Source of the DNA: Chloroflexota bacterium
GTDB taxonomy: Bacteria; Chloroflexota; Limnocylindria; QHBO01
Reading direction: 5' to 3'
DNA length: 64,000 bases
Assembly: GCA_005879815.1 (NCBI GenBank)
Contig: VBKA01000020.1
Span: 4,800-68,799 of the forward strand
How positions within the stretch are numbered: position 1 is the first letter of the stretch; every line of letters starts with the position of its first letter. Shown piece by piece: positions 50,202-58,524 of the stretch. The notes beneath the pieces are model-generated. The model was given only the letters and a program-made list of their open reading frames with translations. It had not been told where the DNA came from and ran no database searches. The position numbers and the translations under genes are program-made.

Positions 50202-51842
50202 GTGGAGTCTGGGCGGCTGCACGACGCCGAACCGCTGATCCTCGCGGGTGGACCGATCCTGACGATGGCCGATCCGGATCGGGTCGAGGCTGTCGCGATT
50301 CGCGGTGATCGCATTCTGCACGCCGGATCGCTCGCCGATTGCCGGGCCGTTGCCGGTGAGCGGAGGCAGGAGCGCGACCTGGGGGGCCGCGTGCTCATGC
50401 CGGGGTTCGTCGACGCGCACATCCATCCGTTGATGCTGGGGCAGACGGCCTCGTGGACCGATGTCGGCCCGGAACGCGCCCCGTCCATCGAGAAGCTCGT
50501 GGGCGTCCTGGCTGAGAGCGCGGCCGGCCTCGGGCCGGATGCCCCGTTGTGGGCGTATGGGTACGACCAGCGTCAGCTCGCCGAGCAAAGGCATCCGACG
50601 GCCGCCGATCTGGAGCAGGCGACGCCTGGTCGGGCGGTGTATGTCATGCACAGCAGCGGCCACGGGGCGGTGGTCAGCACCGCCGCTCTCGGGCTGGCTG
50701 GCATCGACGCCTCCACGCCGGACGTTCCCGGCGGGGAGATCGGGCGCGGAGCCGACGGGCGGCCAGATGGCCGCCTGATGGACGCCGCCTGGGACCTGGC
50801 TCTTGGACCTGCCAGCGTCAAGATCGGTCGACACGGTCCGAACATCCATGTGCCCGATTCGCCGCAGGCCCTTTCGAGCCACATGGAGGCCGCCCAGCGC
50901 GCGATCCTGGGCGCGGGCATCACCACCGTATTCGATGCGCAGGTCACACGGCGTGAGCTCGAGACCCACCTGCGCCTTCGAGACGCCGGTCGCCTGCGCC
51001 TGCGCGTCAACCTCCTCGTCATCTCCAGCCTGCTCGACGAGGTCCTTCAGCTCGGGCTTGTGGCGCCCCTCGGGGATGACTGGCTGCGGTTTGCGGGCAT
51101 CAAGCTCTACGCCGATGGCACCCTGATCGGACGGACGGCCTTCTTCCCCGACGGGTACCCCAGCGAACCTGGGGAGCACGGCCTCCTGTACCACGAGCCC
51201 GCCGAGTACGCCGAGCTCCTGCGCCGAGCGCACGCCGCAGGCCTGCAGACCGGAACGCACGCGTTGTCGCCGGCGGCCATCGGCCTGGTGCTGGATGCCG
51301 TCGAGGAGGCGATGGCACGCGTTCCAAGGCCCGATGCCCGTCATCGCATCGAGCATTGCGCACTGCCAACCGACGACCAGATCGTGAGGATGGCGCGCCT
51401 GGGCGTGATCCCGGTTGCGCAGTCGCAGCACATGCGGAACTTCGGTGACGGCGCGGTGGCCGCCGTGGGCAAGCCGCTCGGGGAGCGGTACCACCCGCTT
51501 GGCCTGTTCGCACGGGCGGGTGTCCGGTTCGCGCTCTCGTGCGATGCGCCGGTGGCGCCGCCGGCGCCGCTGGTTGCCATCCAGGCGGCGGTCGAGCGGC
51601 GGACGGTCCACGGCACGACGCTCGGAGCCGCCGAGCTGCGCATCAGTGCTGCGCGGGCGCTGCGCGCCTACACCATCGATGCCGCCCACGCCGGCCACGT
51701 CGAGGCCTCCGTCGGGTCGATCGAGCCGGGCAAGCTGGCGGACTTCGCGATCCTCGACGGAGACCCCGCCCGAGTCGATCCAGCGATGATCGGCGCGATC
51801 TCCGTGCGCGAGACGTGGCTGGCGGGCGAACAGGTAGCCTGA
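50202..51842 (+). CDS. amidohydrolase family 3 protein (YtcJ-like)
   Basis: 546 residues from a GTG two bases after the ATPase stop. Metal-binding GFVDAHIHPLMLG is near residue 70, and later motifs are MHSSGHGAVVST, THALSPAAIG, RIEHCALPTDDQIVRMA and the C-terminal Asp loop FALSCDAPVAPP. YtcJ-type enzymes cleave N-acyl or related amide bonds. Tight spacing to the importer suggests it acts on the imported compound in the cytoplasm. Confidence 0.9.
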   Translation: MESGRLHDAEPLILAGGPILTMADPDRVEAVAIRGDRILHAGSLADCRAVAGERRQERDLGGRVLMPGFVDAHIHPLMLGQTASWTDVGPERAPSIEKLVGVLAESAAGLGPDAPLWAYGYDQRQLAEQRHPTAADLEQATPGRAVYVMHSSGHGAVVSTAALGLAGIDASTPDVPGGEIGRGADGRPDGRLMDAAWDLALGPASVKIGRHGPNIHVPDSPQALSSHMEAAQRAILGAGITTVFDAQVTRRELETHLRLRDAGRLRLRVNLLVISSLLDEVLQLGLVAPLGDDWLRFAGIKLYADGTLIGRTAFFPDGYPSEPGEHGLLYHEPAEYAELLRRAHAAGLQTGTHALSPAAIGLVLDAVEEAMARVPRPDARHRIEHCALPTDDQIVRMARLGVIPVAQSQHMRNFGDGAVAAVGKPLGERYHPLGLFARAGVRFALSCDAPVAPPAPLVAIQAAVERRTVHGTTLGAAELRISAARALRAYTIDAAHAGHVEASVGSIEPGKLADFAILDGDPARVDPAMIGAISVRETWLAGEQVA

Positions 51843-51846
51843 GCGG

Positions 51847-53040
51847 ATGGCGGGCGGCGTCAGCGACCCTGCGACGAGCTCACTGCCGCTCGTGCAGTTC
51901 AGCGCCCTGCCGGACGTCATCGACCTCGGCTGGGGGCACCCCGACCCTGATCTGCTCCCGGTCGACGAGCTGCGGCGGGCCGCGGGTGAGGCCGCGCGCC
52001 GGTGGGGCCCGGACCTGTTCGCCTACGGATACGCCCAGGGCCCGGCCCCGCTCCTGACCTGGCTTGCGGGGCGACTCGGCGAGGTGGACGAGAGGGCGCC
52101 GGATCCATCGGCGATCGTCATCACCGCGGGCGCCTCCAACGCCCTGGACATGACGATCACGCAGTCGACTCAGCCCGGCGACGTGGCGCTTGTCGAGTCG
52201 CCCACCTACCACATCGCCGTCAAGTTGCTCAGGGACCACGCGCTCGAAGTGGTCCCGATCAGACGCGACGCCGATGGCGCCGATCTCGATGATCTGACTG
52301 CTGCCCTCGATCGGCTCCAAAGAGCGGGGCGTCAGCCGAGGCTGTTCTACACGATCCCGACCTTTCACAACCCGACGGGCGGTGTGATGCCGCTGGATCG
52401 TCGGATCGAGCTCGTGCGTCTCGCCGAGTCGCGGGAGCTCCTCATCGTCGAGGACGACGCCTATCGCGAGCTGTTCTACGACGAGCCGCCGCCACCCTCG
52501 CTCTGGAGCCTGGCGACGCCAGGTTCCGTCGTCCGGGTCGGGTCGTTCTCCAAGACGCTGGCACCGGGACTCCGTGTTGGCTTTCTCACCGCGGAGCCGC
52601 GCATGACGACCCGCCTCTCGCAATCCGGCCTGCTGGATTCGGGCGGGGGGATCGCCCACGTCCCGGCCTTGACCGTCGCCGTGCTCGCCGAGAGTGGGTT
52701 CTACGCGAGGCACGTCGAGCGGCTCAGGTCTGCCTACGCGGCGAGGCGGGACGCGCTCGTGGGTGCCCTGGCATCTGGGCTGCCGGAGACCGTGGGGCTG
52801 AAGCGCCCAGACGGGGGCTTCTTTGTCTGGCTGACGTTGCCGGCGGGTCGCTCAGCCTCGGCGCTGCTCGAGCTCGCCCAGGGGAGAGGCGTCTCGTTCA
52901 TGCCGGGCAACGCCTTCTCGTTGACGGACGGTCTCGAGGCCAACCTCCGCCTCTCGTTCAGCCGCTACGGCCCGGACCAGCTCGAAGAAGCCGGCCACCG
53001 GATCAGCGCGGCCTTCCATCAGGCCGGCGCGCATCACTGA
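51847..53040 (+). CDS. PLP-dependent aminotransferase, class I/II
   Basis: 397 residues of the MocR/2-aminoadipate aminotransferase-like fold type I group, with no DNA-binding domain. The PLP lysine is in GSFSKTLAPGLRVGFL, the Asp that holds the pyridine N in VEDDAYRELFYD, and the NPTG motif in TFHNPTGGVMP. It starts four bases after the amidohydrolase stop and is the last gene of the importer operon. It overlaps the convergent repair gene by seven bases. Confidence 0.92.
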   Translation: MAGGVSDPATSSLPLVQFSALPDVIDLGWGHPDPDLLPVDELRRAAGEAARRWGPDLFAYGYAQGPAPLLTWLAGRLGEVDERAPDPSAIVITAGASNALDMTITQSTQPGDVALVESPTYHIAVKLLRDHALEVVPIRRDADGADLDDLTAALDRLQRAGRQPRLFYTIPTFHNPTGGVMPLDRRIELVRLAESRELLIVEDDAYRELFYDEPPPPSLWSLATPGSVVRVGSFSKTLAPGLRVGFLTAEPRMTTRLSQSGLLDSGGGIAHVPALTVAVLAESGFYARHVERLRSAYAARRDALVGALASGLPETVGLKRPDGGFFVWLTLPAGRSASALLELAQGRGVSFMPGNAFSLTDGLEANLRLSFSRYGPDQLEEAGHRISAAFHQAGAHH

Positions 53041-53834
53041 GCCCGAAAGCCCGCCACCCGACGCTCCCGCTCGAGCAGCGCAGCCTTCCGCCAGGTGCCC
53101 CCGCCATAGCCTGAGAGGCTGCCATCGGAGGCGATGACCCGATGGCACGGCACCAGCAGCGCCAGACGGTTCATCCCATTGGCGCGAGCCACCGCTCTCA
53201 CCGCCGACGGCTGACCGATTTGCGCCGCCAGCGCCGCATACGAGGTCGTGATGCCCGCCGGGATCCTGGTGAGCGCGTCCCAGACGCGCTCCTGGAACGG
53301 AGTGCCCGGACGCGCCAGGGGAATCGTGAAGCCGGCCTGGCCGGCTTCGTCTCCGAAATAGGCGTCGAGCTCACCCTGCAGCCGGCTGTGAAGCGCGGTC
53401 TGGCCCGGTTCCAGGCGCGCCTTGAAACGCCGCTCGACGACCTTCAGCTGCGTCTCGAGCATTGGCCGATCAGCGAATTCCAGGAGTGCGAGGCCGCTGA
53501 CCGCCACACCGGCGACCATCGGTCCCAATGGCGTCCGGACCAATGCCAGCCGGACCACACCTTCTTCCGCTCTGCGATGGCGCGGACGGCGCAGCCGACC
53601 GAGCAAGGCAACACGCCGCAGCCCTCGCTGCGTCCGCGGTGAATTGCCGACATCGGGCCTGCACCGGAGGCAGGGTCGGTATCCGGCGAACAGCGCGTCG
53701 GCAGAGGATCCGAAGCGCAGGGTGTTGTGCGGCTTGGGGGCAGGTGCTGGGCACCCGCTTCGGCAGAAGACCCCGGTGGTGCTGACGGCGAGCACGGACA
53801 CGATCGCAAGATCCTCAAATCTGGTGACCATCAT
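53034..53834 (-). CDS. Ada Zn-domain and O6-methylguanine methyltransferase fusion without helix-turn-helix
   Basis: 266 residues from the ATG at 53834 (MMVTRF); nearby starts are possible. The N-terminal Ada metal domain shows FCRSGCPAP and PCLRCRPD, the four Zn cysteines, one of which takes methyl from phosphotriesters. Instead of the AraC-type HTH of Ada, an Arg-rich linker leads to the Ogt domain with the acceptor Cys in LALLVPCHRVIASDG. It repairs methylated DNA by stoichiometric methyl transfer. The lost HTH makes gene regulation as in E. coli Ada unlikely. Confidence 0.88.
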   Translation of the reverse strand: MMVTRFEDLAIVSVLAVSTTGVFCRSGCPAPAPKPHNTLRFGSSADALFAGYRPCLRCRPDVGNSPRTQRGLRRVALLGRLRRPRHRRAEEGVVRLALVRTPLGPMVAGVAVSGLALLEFADRPMLETQLKVVERRFKARLEPGQTALHSRLQGELDAYFGDEAGQAGFTIPLARPGTPFQERVWDALTRIPAGITTSYAALAAQIGQPSAVRAVARANGMNRLALLVPCHRVIASDGSLSGYGGGTWRKAALLERERRVAGFRAQ

Positions 53835-53902
53835 GGAACGCCTCGCCGCCCCCGATCGTGAGATTCGCCGATCCACGGCCTAGGGTCCGCTACCGTTCGG
53901 CG

Positions 53903-54832
53903 GTGCATCCGTTCAGATTCGGGGTGACAGCCGGACGAGTCCCGACCAGGGAGACCTGGACCGATCTCGCGCGACGCGCCGAGAACCTCGGATACGACAC
54001 CTTCCTGATGTCGGATCACCTTGGCCACCAGCTCTCGCCCGTTGGTGCGCTGGCCGCGGCCGCGGCGGTCACCTCGCGCATCCGCATCGGCGCCCTGGTC
54101 TTCGCGAACGACTACCGTCATCCGCTGCTCCTTGCCCGCGAGGCCGCCACGCTCGACCACATATCGAAAGGCCGAGTCGAGTTCGGCATCGGGGCTGGCT
54201 GGAACATGTCGGATTACCGCCAGCTCGGGATGCGGTACGAGCGGCCCGGACTGAGGATCGACCGCATGGAGGAGGCTCTGGTCGTCATCCGCCGGCTCTT
54301 CGCTGGCGATCGCGTGACCCACGCCGGCCGCCACTACCACCTCGAGGGTGCGCGACTCGCTCCTGCTCCGGTCCAGCGCCGGATTCCCATCCTGATCGGC
54401 GGCGGCGGACCGCGCCTGCTCGGCATCGCCGCGCGACAGGCGGACATCGTGGGGCTGCTCACCCAGTTCGACCGCCATGGGCGGCCGATCGCCAGCCAGG
54501 CGACCGAGGGCGAGACCGCGCGCAAGGTGGCGATCGTCCGCGACGCCGCCGGGTCACGGGAGGCATTCGAGCGTCTCGAGCTCAACGTGCTAGTCGCGAG
54601 TGCTGGCCTCATTGGCAGCGGGGCCTCGCCCCTGGGGTCCGTGGCATCGGCTCTCAAGGCCGTCGCGCCAAAGGTGGTCGGCGGCACGCCCTACCTGCTG
54701 CATGGCACGCTCGCCCAGGTGCGTGAGACGCTCCTGCGGCGTCGGGACCAGCTTGGGATCAGCTACTACGTCTGGTCTGCCCGCCTCGCCGAGCCGATGG
54801 CGCCGGTGGTCGAGGCTCTTGCGGGTCGCTAG
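53903..54832 (+). CDS. LLM class F420-dependent oxidoreductase
   Basis: The GTG at 53903 gives 309 residues. LLM markers: ENLGYDTFLMSDHLG, SRIRIGALVFANDYRHPLLLAREAATLD (family strand-helix), GRVEFGIGAGWNMSDYRQLG and RRIPILIGGGG. The TIGR03621-type layout points to F420 as the cofactor. It faces the DUF4332 gene convergently; the spacer is 21 bases. No operon partner. Confidence 0.88.
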   Translation: MHPFRFGVTAGRVPTRETWTDLARRAENLGYDTFLMSDHLGHQLSPVGALAAAAAVTSRIRIGALVFANDYRHPLLLAREAATLDHISKGRVEFGIGAGWNMSDYRQLGMRYERPGLRIDRMEEALVVIRRLFAGDRVTHAGRHYHLEGARLAPAPVQRRIPILIGGGGPRLLGIAARQADIVGLLTQFDRHGRPIASQATEGETARKVAIVRDAAGSREAFERLELNVLVASAGLIGSGASPLGSVASALKAVAPKVVGGTPYLLHGTLAQVRETLLRRRDQLGISYYVWSARLAEPMAPVVEALAGR

Positions 54833-54853
54833 TCCGCCTTGCGGCAGGGCCCG

Positions 54854-55255
54854 TCACTGCTCCACATCCGCAGCGTGAGCTCGTGCCTCGCCGATCCAGC
54901 GCGCGACGTCGTGCGCCTCGGGAGCGCGTCGCACGGTGCCGCGGGTGGCAACCAGCTCCACCAGCGTCGCGGCGAGGTGCTCCGCATCCCGCCGCGCGAG
55001 CTCCGCGCAGCAATCGACGCCGGCCGCCTCCAGGAGGCTGGCATGGGCAGGACCGATCCCTTCCAGCTGCGCGAGATCGATACGGTTCACCCAGGTGCGC
55101 AGAAGGGGCTCCCGGATCCCGGTCCGCGATGCCAGGCGCTGGCGGCTGGCACGGGTGGCGCCCGCCGTCAGCAGGTCGGAATCGGTATGGACGCCGACGG
55201 CATCGAGACTGCTGGCGTGGGCAGCCCCAATCCCCTCCACCTCCGCGATCTGCAC
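54854..55255 (-). CDS. DUF4332 domain protein
   Basis: The GTG at 55255 is set by AAGGAG eight bases upstream and gives 133 residues. It is a tandem helix-hairpin-helix-like protein: VEGIGAAHASSLDAVGV in the first unit and LEGIGPAHASLLEAAGV in the second, with RQRLASRTGI between and DVARWIGEARA at the end. The family occurs in bacteria as a small protein with nucleic-acid-binding-like repeats; the function is unknown. The 113-base gap to the CoA transferase gene argues against tight coupling. Confidence 0.88.
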   Translation of the reverse strand: MQIAEVEGIGAAHASSLDAVGVHTDSDLLTAGATRASRQRLASRTGIREPLLRTWVNRIDLAQLEGIGPAHASLLEAAGVDCCAELARRDAEHLAATLVELVATRGTVRRAPEAHDVARWIGEARAHAADVEQ

Positions 55256-55368
55256 GCGTTCGCTCCTTGGTGCCGGTTGGGCACGAACCGCCACAGCCCG
55301 GTGAGGCCACTCACCAGGCTTCGGATGATACGTCTACGGTCGTGCGCCGGATCTGTATCACCACGAGA

Positions 55369-56595
55369 TCAGGCCACGACGCCGGAGGCACGCAGGTGGG
55401 CAATCTGGCCCGCGTCCAGACCCGCTTCCAACAGGACGGCATCCGTGTGCTCGCCAAGCCGCGGTGGCGCTTCGCGTGCCGGCAGCCGTTCCCGGTTGAC
55501 CCAGATCGGGTTCGGCGCCAGTCGCGTCTGGCCGGCGTCCTGGAGCCAGGCGCCACCTGCCGTGGCCTGCATCATGGCGAGGGCCTCGCTCACCAGGTTG
55601 ACGGGACCAGCGGGCACGTCGGTAGCGATCAGCGCGCCAACCAGCTCGTCGCGTCGCCGCGCGGCGATGGCGCCAGCGAGGATCGGGATCAGCTCGGCTC
55701 GGTGCGCGACGCGCCCGGCGTTGGTCGCGAATCGATCATCGGGATCGAGGTCCAGCGTGGAGATGAGGCGCGCGAACTGCCGATCGTTGCCGACCGCGAT
55801 CGCCACGTGGCCATCGGCCGTCGCGAACACCTCGTACGGCACGATGTTGGGGTGGGCGTTGCCGTAGCGCATTGGCTCTTCACCGGTGGCAACCAGGTTG
55901 CCGAGCACGTTGATCAGGCTCGCAACCCCCGCCTCCACGAGCGCCACGTCGAATCGTGAGCCACGCACCTCGTCGATTCGCGATCCCTGGCCGAGCCTGC
56001 GTCCCTGGCGCTCGGCCGCCAGCAGGCCCGCCAGCGCGCCCACCGCAACCTCCAGGCCCGCGAGCAGGTCGAGCAGCGCCACCCCGACCTTCATGGGCGT
56101 ACCAAGAGGCTCGCCGGTGACCGCCATGAGGCCGGTGACCGCCTGCGCGAGGAGGTCGTAGGCAGGGCGTTCGGCGTTCTCTCCGGCGATCGCGAAGCCA
56201 TCGACCACGGCCACGACCAGGTCGGGATGCCGCTCGGCAAGGCGACCCCCACCGAGGCCCAGGCGCTCCGCTGACGCGGGCCGCGCGTTGTGCATCAGCA
56301 GGTCCGAGCGCGAGGCGAGCAGGTCCAGGAGCTCGCGGCCGCCATCGGTCCCCAGGTCCGCCACGATGGAGCGCTTGTTGCGGTTGACCGCGGCGAAATA
56401 TGCACTGATCCGCTCGGCGGGATCGCCCCAGAACGGCGGACCCCAGTCGCGGCTCTCGTCGCCGGTGGGCGGCTCAAGCTTGACGACGTCGGCTCCCAGG
56501 TCGGCGAGCAGCATGGTGGCGAAGGGTCCGGCGAGCACGCGGCTGCAGTCGAGCACGCGCACGCCCGCGAGGGGGAGGGCCCGGTCAGCCATCAC
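55369..56595 (-). CDS. CaiB/BaiF family (class III) CoA-transferase
   Basis: 408 residues. LAGVRVLDCSRVLAGPFATMLLADLGADVVKLEPP (N-terminal Rossmann-like start, in parts VLDCSRVLAGPF and LGADVVKLEPP) is diagnostic, with RNKRSIVADL and YDLLAQAVTGLMAVTG following. The catalytic Asp is expected just after SLLMHN-type region (DLLMHNARPASAERLG). It moves CoA between carboxylic acids via an aspartyl-CoA intermediate. Substrates are not evident from the surrounding genes. Confidence 0.93.
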   Translation of the reverse strand: MMADRALPLAGVRVLDCSRVLAGPFATMLLADLGADVVKLEPPTGDESRDWGPPFWGDPAERISAYFAAVNRNKRSIVADLGTDGGRELLDLLASRSDLLMHNARPASAERLGLGGGRLAERHPDLVVAVVDGFAIAGENAERPAYDLLAQAVTGLMAVTGEPLGTPMKVGVALLDLLAGLEVAVGALAGLLAAERQGRRLGQGSRIDEVRGSRFDVALVEAGVASLINVLGNLVATGEEPMRYGNAHPNIVPYEVFATADGHVAIAVGNDRQFARLISTLDLDPDDRFATNAGRVAHRAELIPILAGAIAARRRDELVGALIATDVPAGPVNLVSEALAMMQATAGGAWLQDAGQTRLAPNPIWVNRERLPAREAPPRLGEHTDAVLLEAGLDAGQIAHLRASGVVA

Positions 56596-56651
56596 GCCAG
56601 CCTACGGTAGACCGATGCGATGCTGCGAAGGGCCGCGGCTAGCATGGGCGC

Positions 56652-57548
56652 GTGAAGGTCGGCGCGGTGATGCCCATCAGCGAGGGTGAGCTGTCGGGGC
56701 GGACCGCTTCCTACGCTGAGCTGCGGGAGATTGCCCAGGCGGCCGAGGCCGCCGGTCTCGACTCGATCTGGGTCTACGACCACCTGCTGTTCCGTTTCCC
56801 GCCCGAGCCGACTTCCGGCATCTACGAGGCGTGGTCGGTCCTTGCCGCGTTGGCCGCGGACACCGCTCGCGTGGAGATCGGCACCATCGTGCTGGCGATG
56901 CCATTCCGCAACCCGGCGGTCCTGGCCAAGATGGCCGTGACGGTCGACGAGATCAGCGGCGGACGCCTGATCCTGGGGCTGGGTGCGGGGTGGCACGAGC
57001 CGGAGTTTGATGCCTTCGGCATCCCGTTCGACCACCGGGTGGGGCGGTTCGAGGAGGCGCTCAAGATCGTCCTGCCGCTGCTTCGTGAGGGCCGCGCCGA
57101 CATCCGCGGCCACTATCACCAGGCCGATGACGCCGTCCTGTTCCCTCGCGGGCCGCGACCGTCCGGTCCGCCCATCCTGATCGCCGGCCGGCGGCCGCGG
57201 ATGCTGCGGCTGACCGTCGAGCACGCCGACATGTGGAACGCCGCCTGGTTCGGGGACGTGTCCGAGATCGAGCCGCGGGTCGCTCCTCTCCGCGAGGCGC
57301 TTGCCGCCGCCGGCCGGGATCCGACGACGCTCGAGATCACGATCGGCGTTAACGTCGTCTTCGCGGAGCTCGTTACCGCCGCTGACGAACCACCGACGCA
57401 CGCCCTCCGAGGCTCGCCCGCCGAGATCGCCGCGGGGCTGCGCCGTTATCGCGAAGCCGGCGTCGGCCACGTCATCGCGGCGTGCGTCCCATCATCCGGG
57501 GACGCGATGCACGCCCTCGCGGAGGCCGTGAGCCTCGCACGAGCCTGA
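56652..57548 (+). CDS. LLM class F420-dependent oxidoreductase
   Basis: 298 residues from a GTG. Motifs: AAEAAGLDSIWVYDHLLF, ARVEIGTIVLAMPFRNPAVLAKM, GRLILGLGAGWHEPEFDAFG and PILIAGRRPRMLRLT. It is the third LLM enzyme in the window, differing from the others in length and in the substrate loop. It ends two bases before the convergent peptidase gene. Confidence 0.88.
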   Translation: MKVGAVMPISEGELSGRTASYAELREIAQAAEAAGLDSIWVYDHLLFRFPPEPTSGIYEAWSVLAALAADTARVEIGTIVLAMPFRNPAVLAKMAVTVDEISGGRLILGLGAGWHEPEFDAFGIPFDHRVGRFEEALKIVLPLLREGRADIRGHYHQADDAVLFPRGPRPSGPPILIAGRRPRMLRLTVEHADMWNAAWFGDVSEIEPRVAPLREALAAAGRDPTTLEITIGVNVVFAELVTAADEPPTHALRGSPAEIAAGLRRYREAGVGHVIAACVPSSGDAMHALAEAVSLARA

Positions 57549-57550
57549 GC

Positions 57551-58189
57551 TCAACCGGCCGCCTCGATGACCTCGCGCGTCCAGAGCGTGTGTCGGTCGC
57601 GGGAGCCGCGTTGAGCGGCGCGAAGGAGCGCCCGACCAACGAGCCGCCGGCCACAGGTCGCGCAGACGTACCAGCGGCCATCGCGGACAAGCCGAATTGG
57701 ATGCTCCGGCGCCGAGACGCGCCATGCCGCTCGCGGCCGGCGGCTCCCCCGCCGCGCGATCTGTCGCTCGAGGGCGAGCGCCTCCGTGCCTGGGACCGCA
57801 AGCGCTCGAGCGTGACGCAGCGCGTTGGGGTAGCGCGCCGCTTCGCGCCGCAGCGCGGCGACGGGATCGGGGTCGTACCGCGCGAAGAGGTCGAAGGCCG
57901 TCGCGTAGAACGCGCGGCCGTGATGGACCGCCTGCCGTCGCCAGCCCCGACGACGCGGGCCCCCCGGCGCCAGCCAGTGGGCGAGCTCATGCAGGAGCGT
58001 GTGCCGAGCGTCATCGCTGTCCCGACCCGTGGTGACGGCGATCGATCCGGCATGGCGTCGCGTCAACCCCGTTGAGAGTTCGCGGTCCGCGCGGCGCCAG
58101 CGCAGCGCATCGGGCGGCGCCACGCCAACGTCTGCGCACACCCGCAGCGCGAGCTCGACCGCCCAGGCTGGCGTAGAGCCGCTCCTCAT
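57551..58189 (-). CDS. SprT-like zinc metallopeptidase
   Basis: 212 residues. HTLLHELAHWLAP is an HExxH zinc site, and HHGRAFYATAFDLF supplies the third ligand region. A C-terminal CATCGRRLVGRALL resembles a half zinc ribbon, as in SprT/Spartan-like proteins. Spartan removes DNA-protein cross-links in eukaryotes; bacterial SprT-like proteins have unknown targets. Its ATG overlaps the upstream small gene by four bases. Confidence 0.75.
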   Translation of the reverse strand: MRSGSTPAWAVELALRVCADVGVAPPDALRWRRADRELSTGLTRRHAGSIAVTTGRDSDDARHTLLHELAHWLAPGGPRRRGWRRQAVHHGRAFYATAFDLFARYDPDPVAALRREAARYPNALRHARALAVPGTEALALERQIARRGSRRPRAAWRVSAPEHPIRLVRDGRWYVCATCGRRLVGRALLRAAQRGSRDRHTLWTREVIEAAG

Positions 58190-58488
58190 CGGTCAGGCTC
58201 GTTGGAACGCGCACGCAGCAGCCGGCCGACCTCGTCGAGCCAGGCCTGGAGGGCGGCATCGGCGTAGGTGTAGTCGTCGTAGGTGAACCCGACCATGTCG
58301 GAACCGTGGCGCGCGACGTAGTCGGCTGGCGAGATGCGCCTGAATGGGAAGGCGGACGCGGCCCGAGCCGTTCGGACCGAATCGGCCGGCTCCCGCGACA
58401 CGCCCTCGTCGGCCTGCGTACGCCGGCGAGCGTCATGGCGCGCCTGCCATCGCCGCGTCAGCTCTTCGAGACGATTCTTACCGGCCAC
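58186..58488 (-). CDS. hypothetical protein
   Basis: 100 residues, highly charged at the N terminus (KNRLEELTRRWQARHDARRR) with a conserved-looking C-terminal half (FRRISPADYVARHGSD, YTYADAALQAWLDEVGRLLRA). No known domain is apparent. Overlap with the SprT-like gene implies they are translated together. It starts 36 bases after the MMPL exporter's stop. Confidence 0.65.
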   Translation of the reverse strand: MAGKNRLEELTRRWQARHDARRRTQADEGVSREPADSVRTARAASAFPFRRISPADYVARHGSDMVGFTYDDYTYADAALQAWLDEVGRLLRARSNEPDR

Positions 58489-58524
58489 GCCCGGCAGGGT
58501 ACCGCGCCAAGAAGAACGCCTGCG

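Noticed and set aside
49872..51920. 682-codon open frame on the minus strand opposite the ABC ATPase and amidohydrolase
   Set aside because: It is antisense to two genes with intact catalytic motifs, is Arg/Gly/His-rich without domain logic, and exists because GC-rich codons rarely give stops on the other strand.
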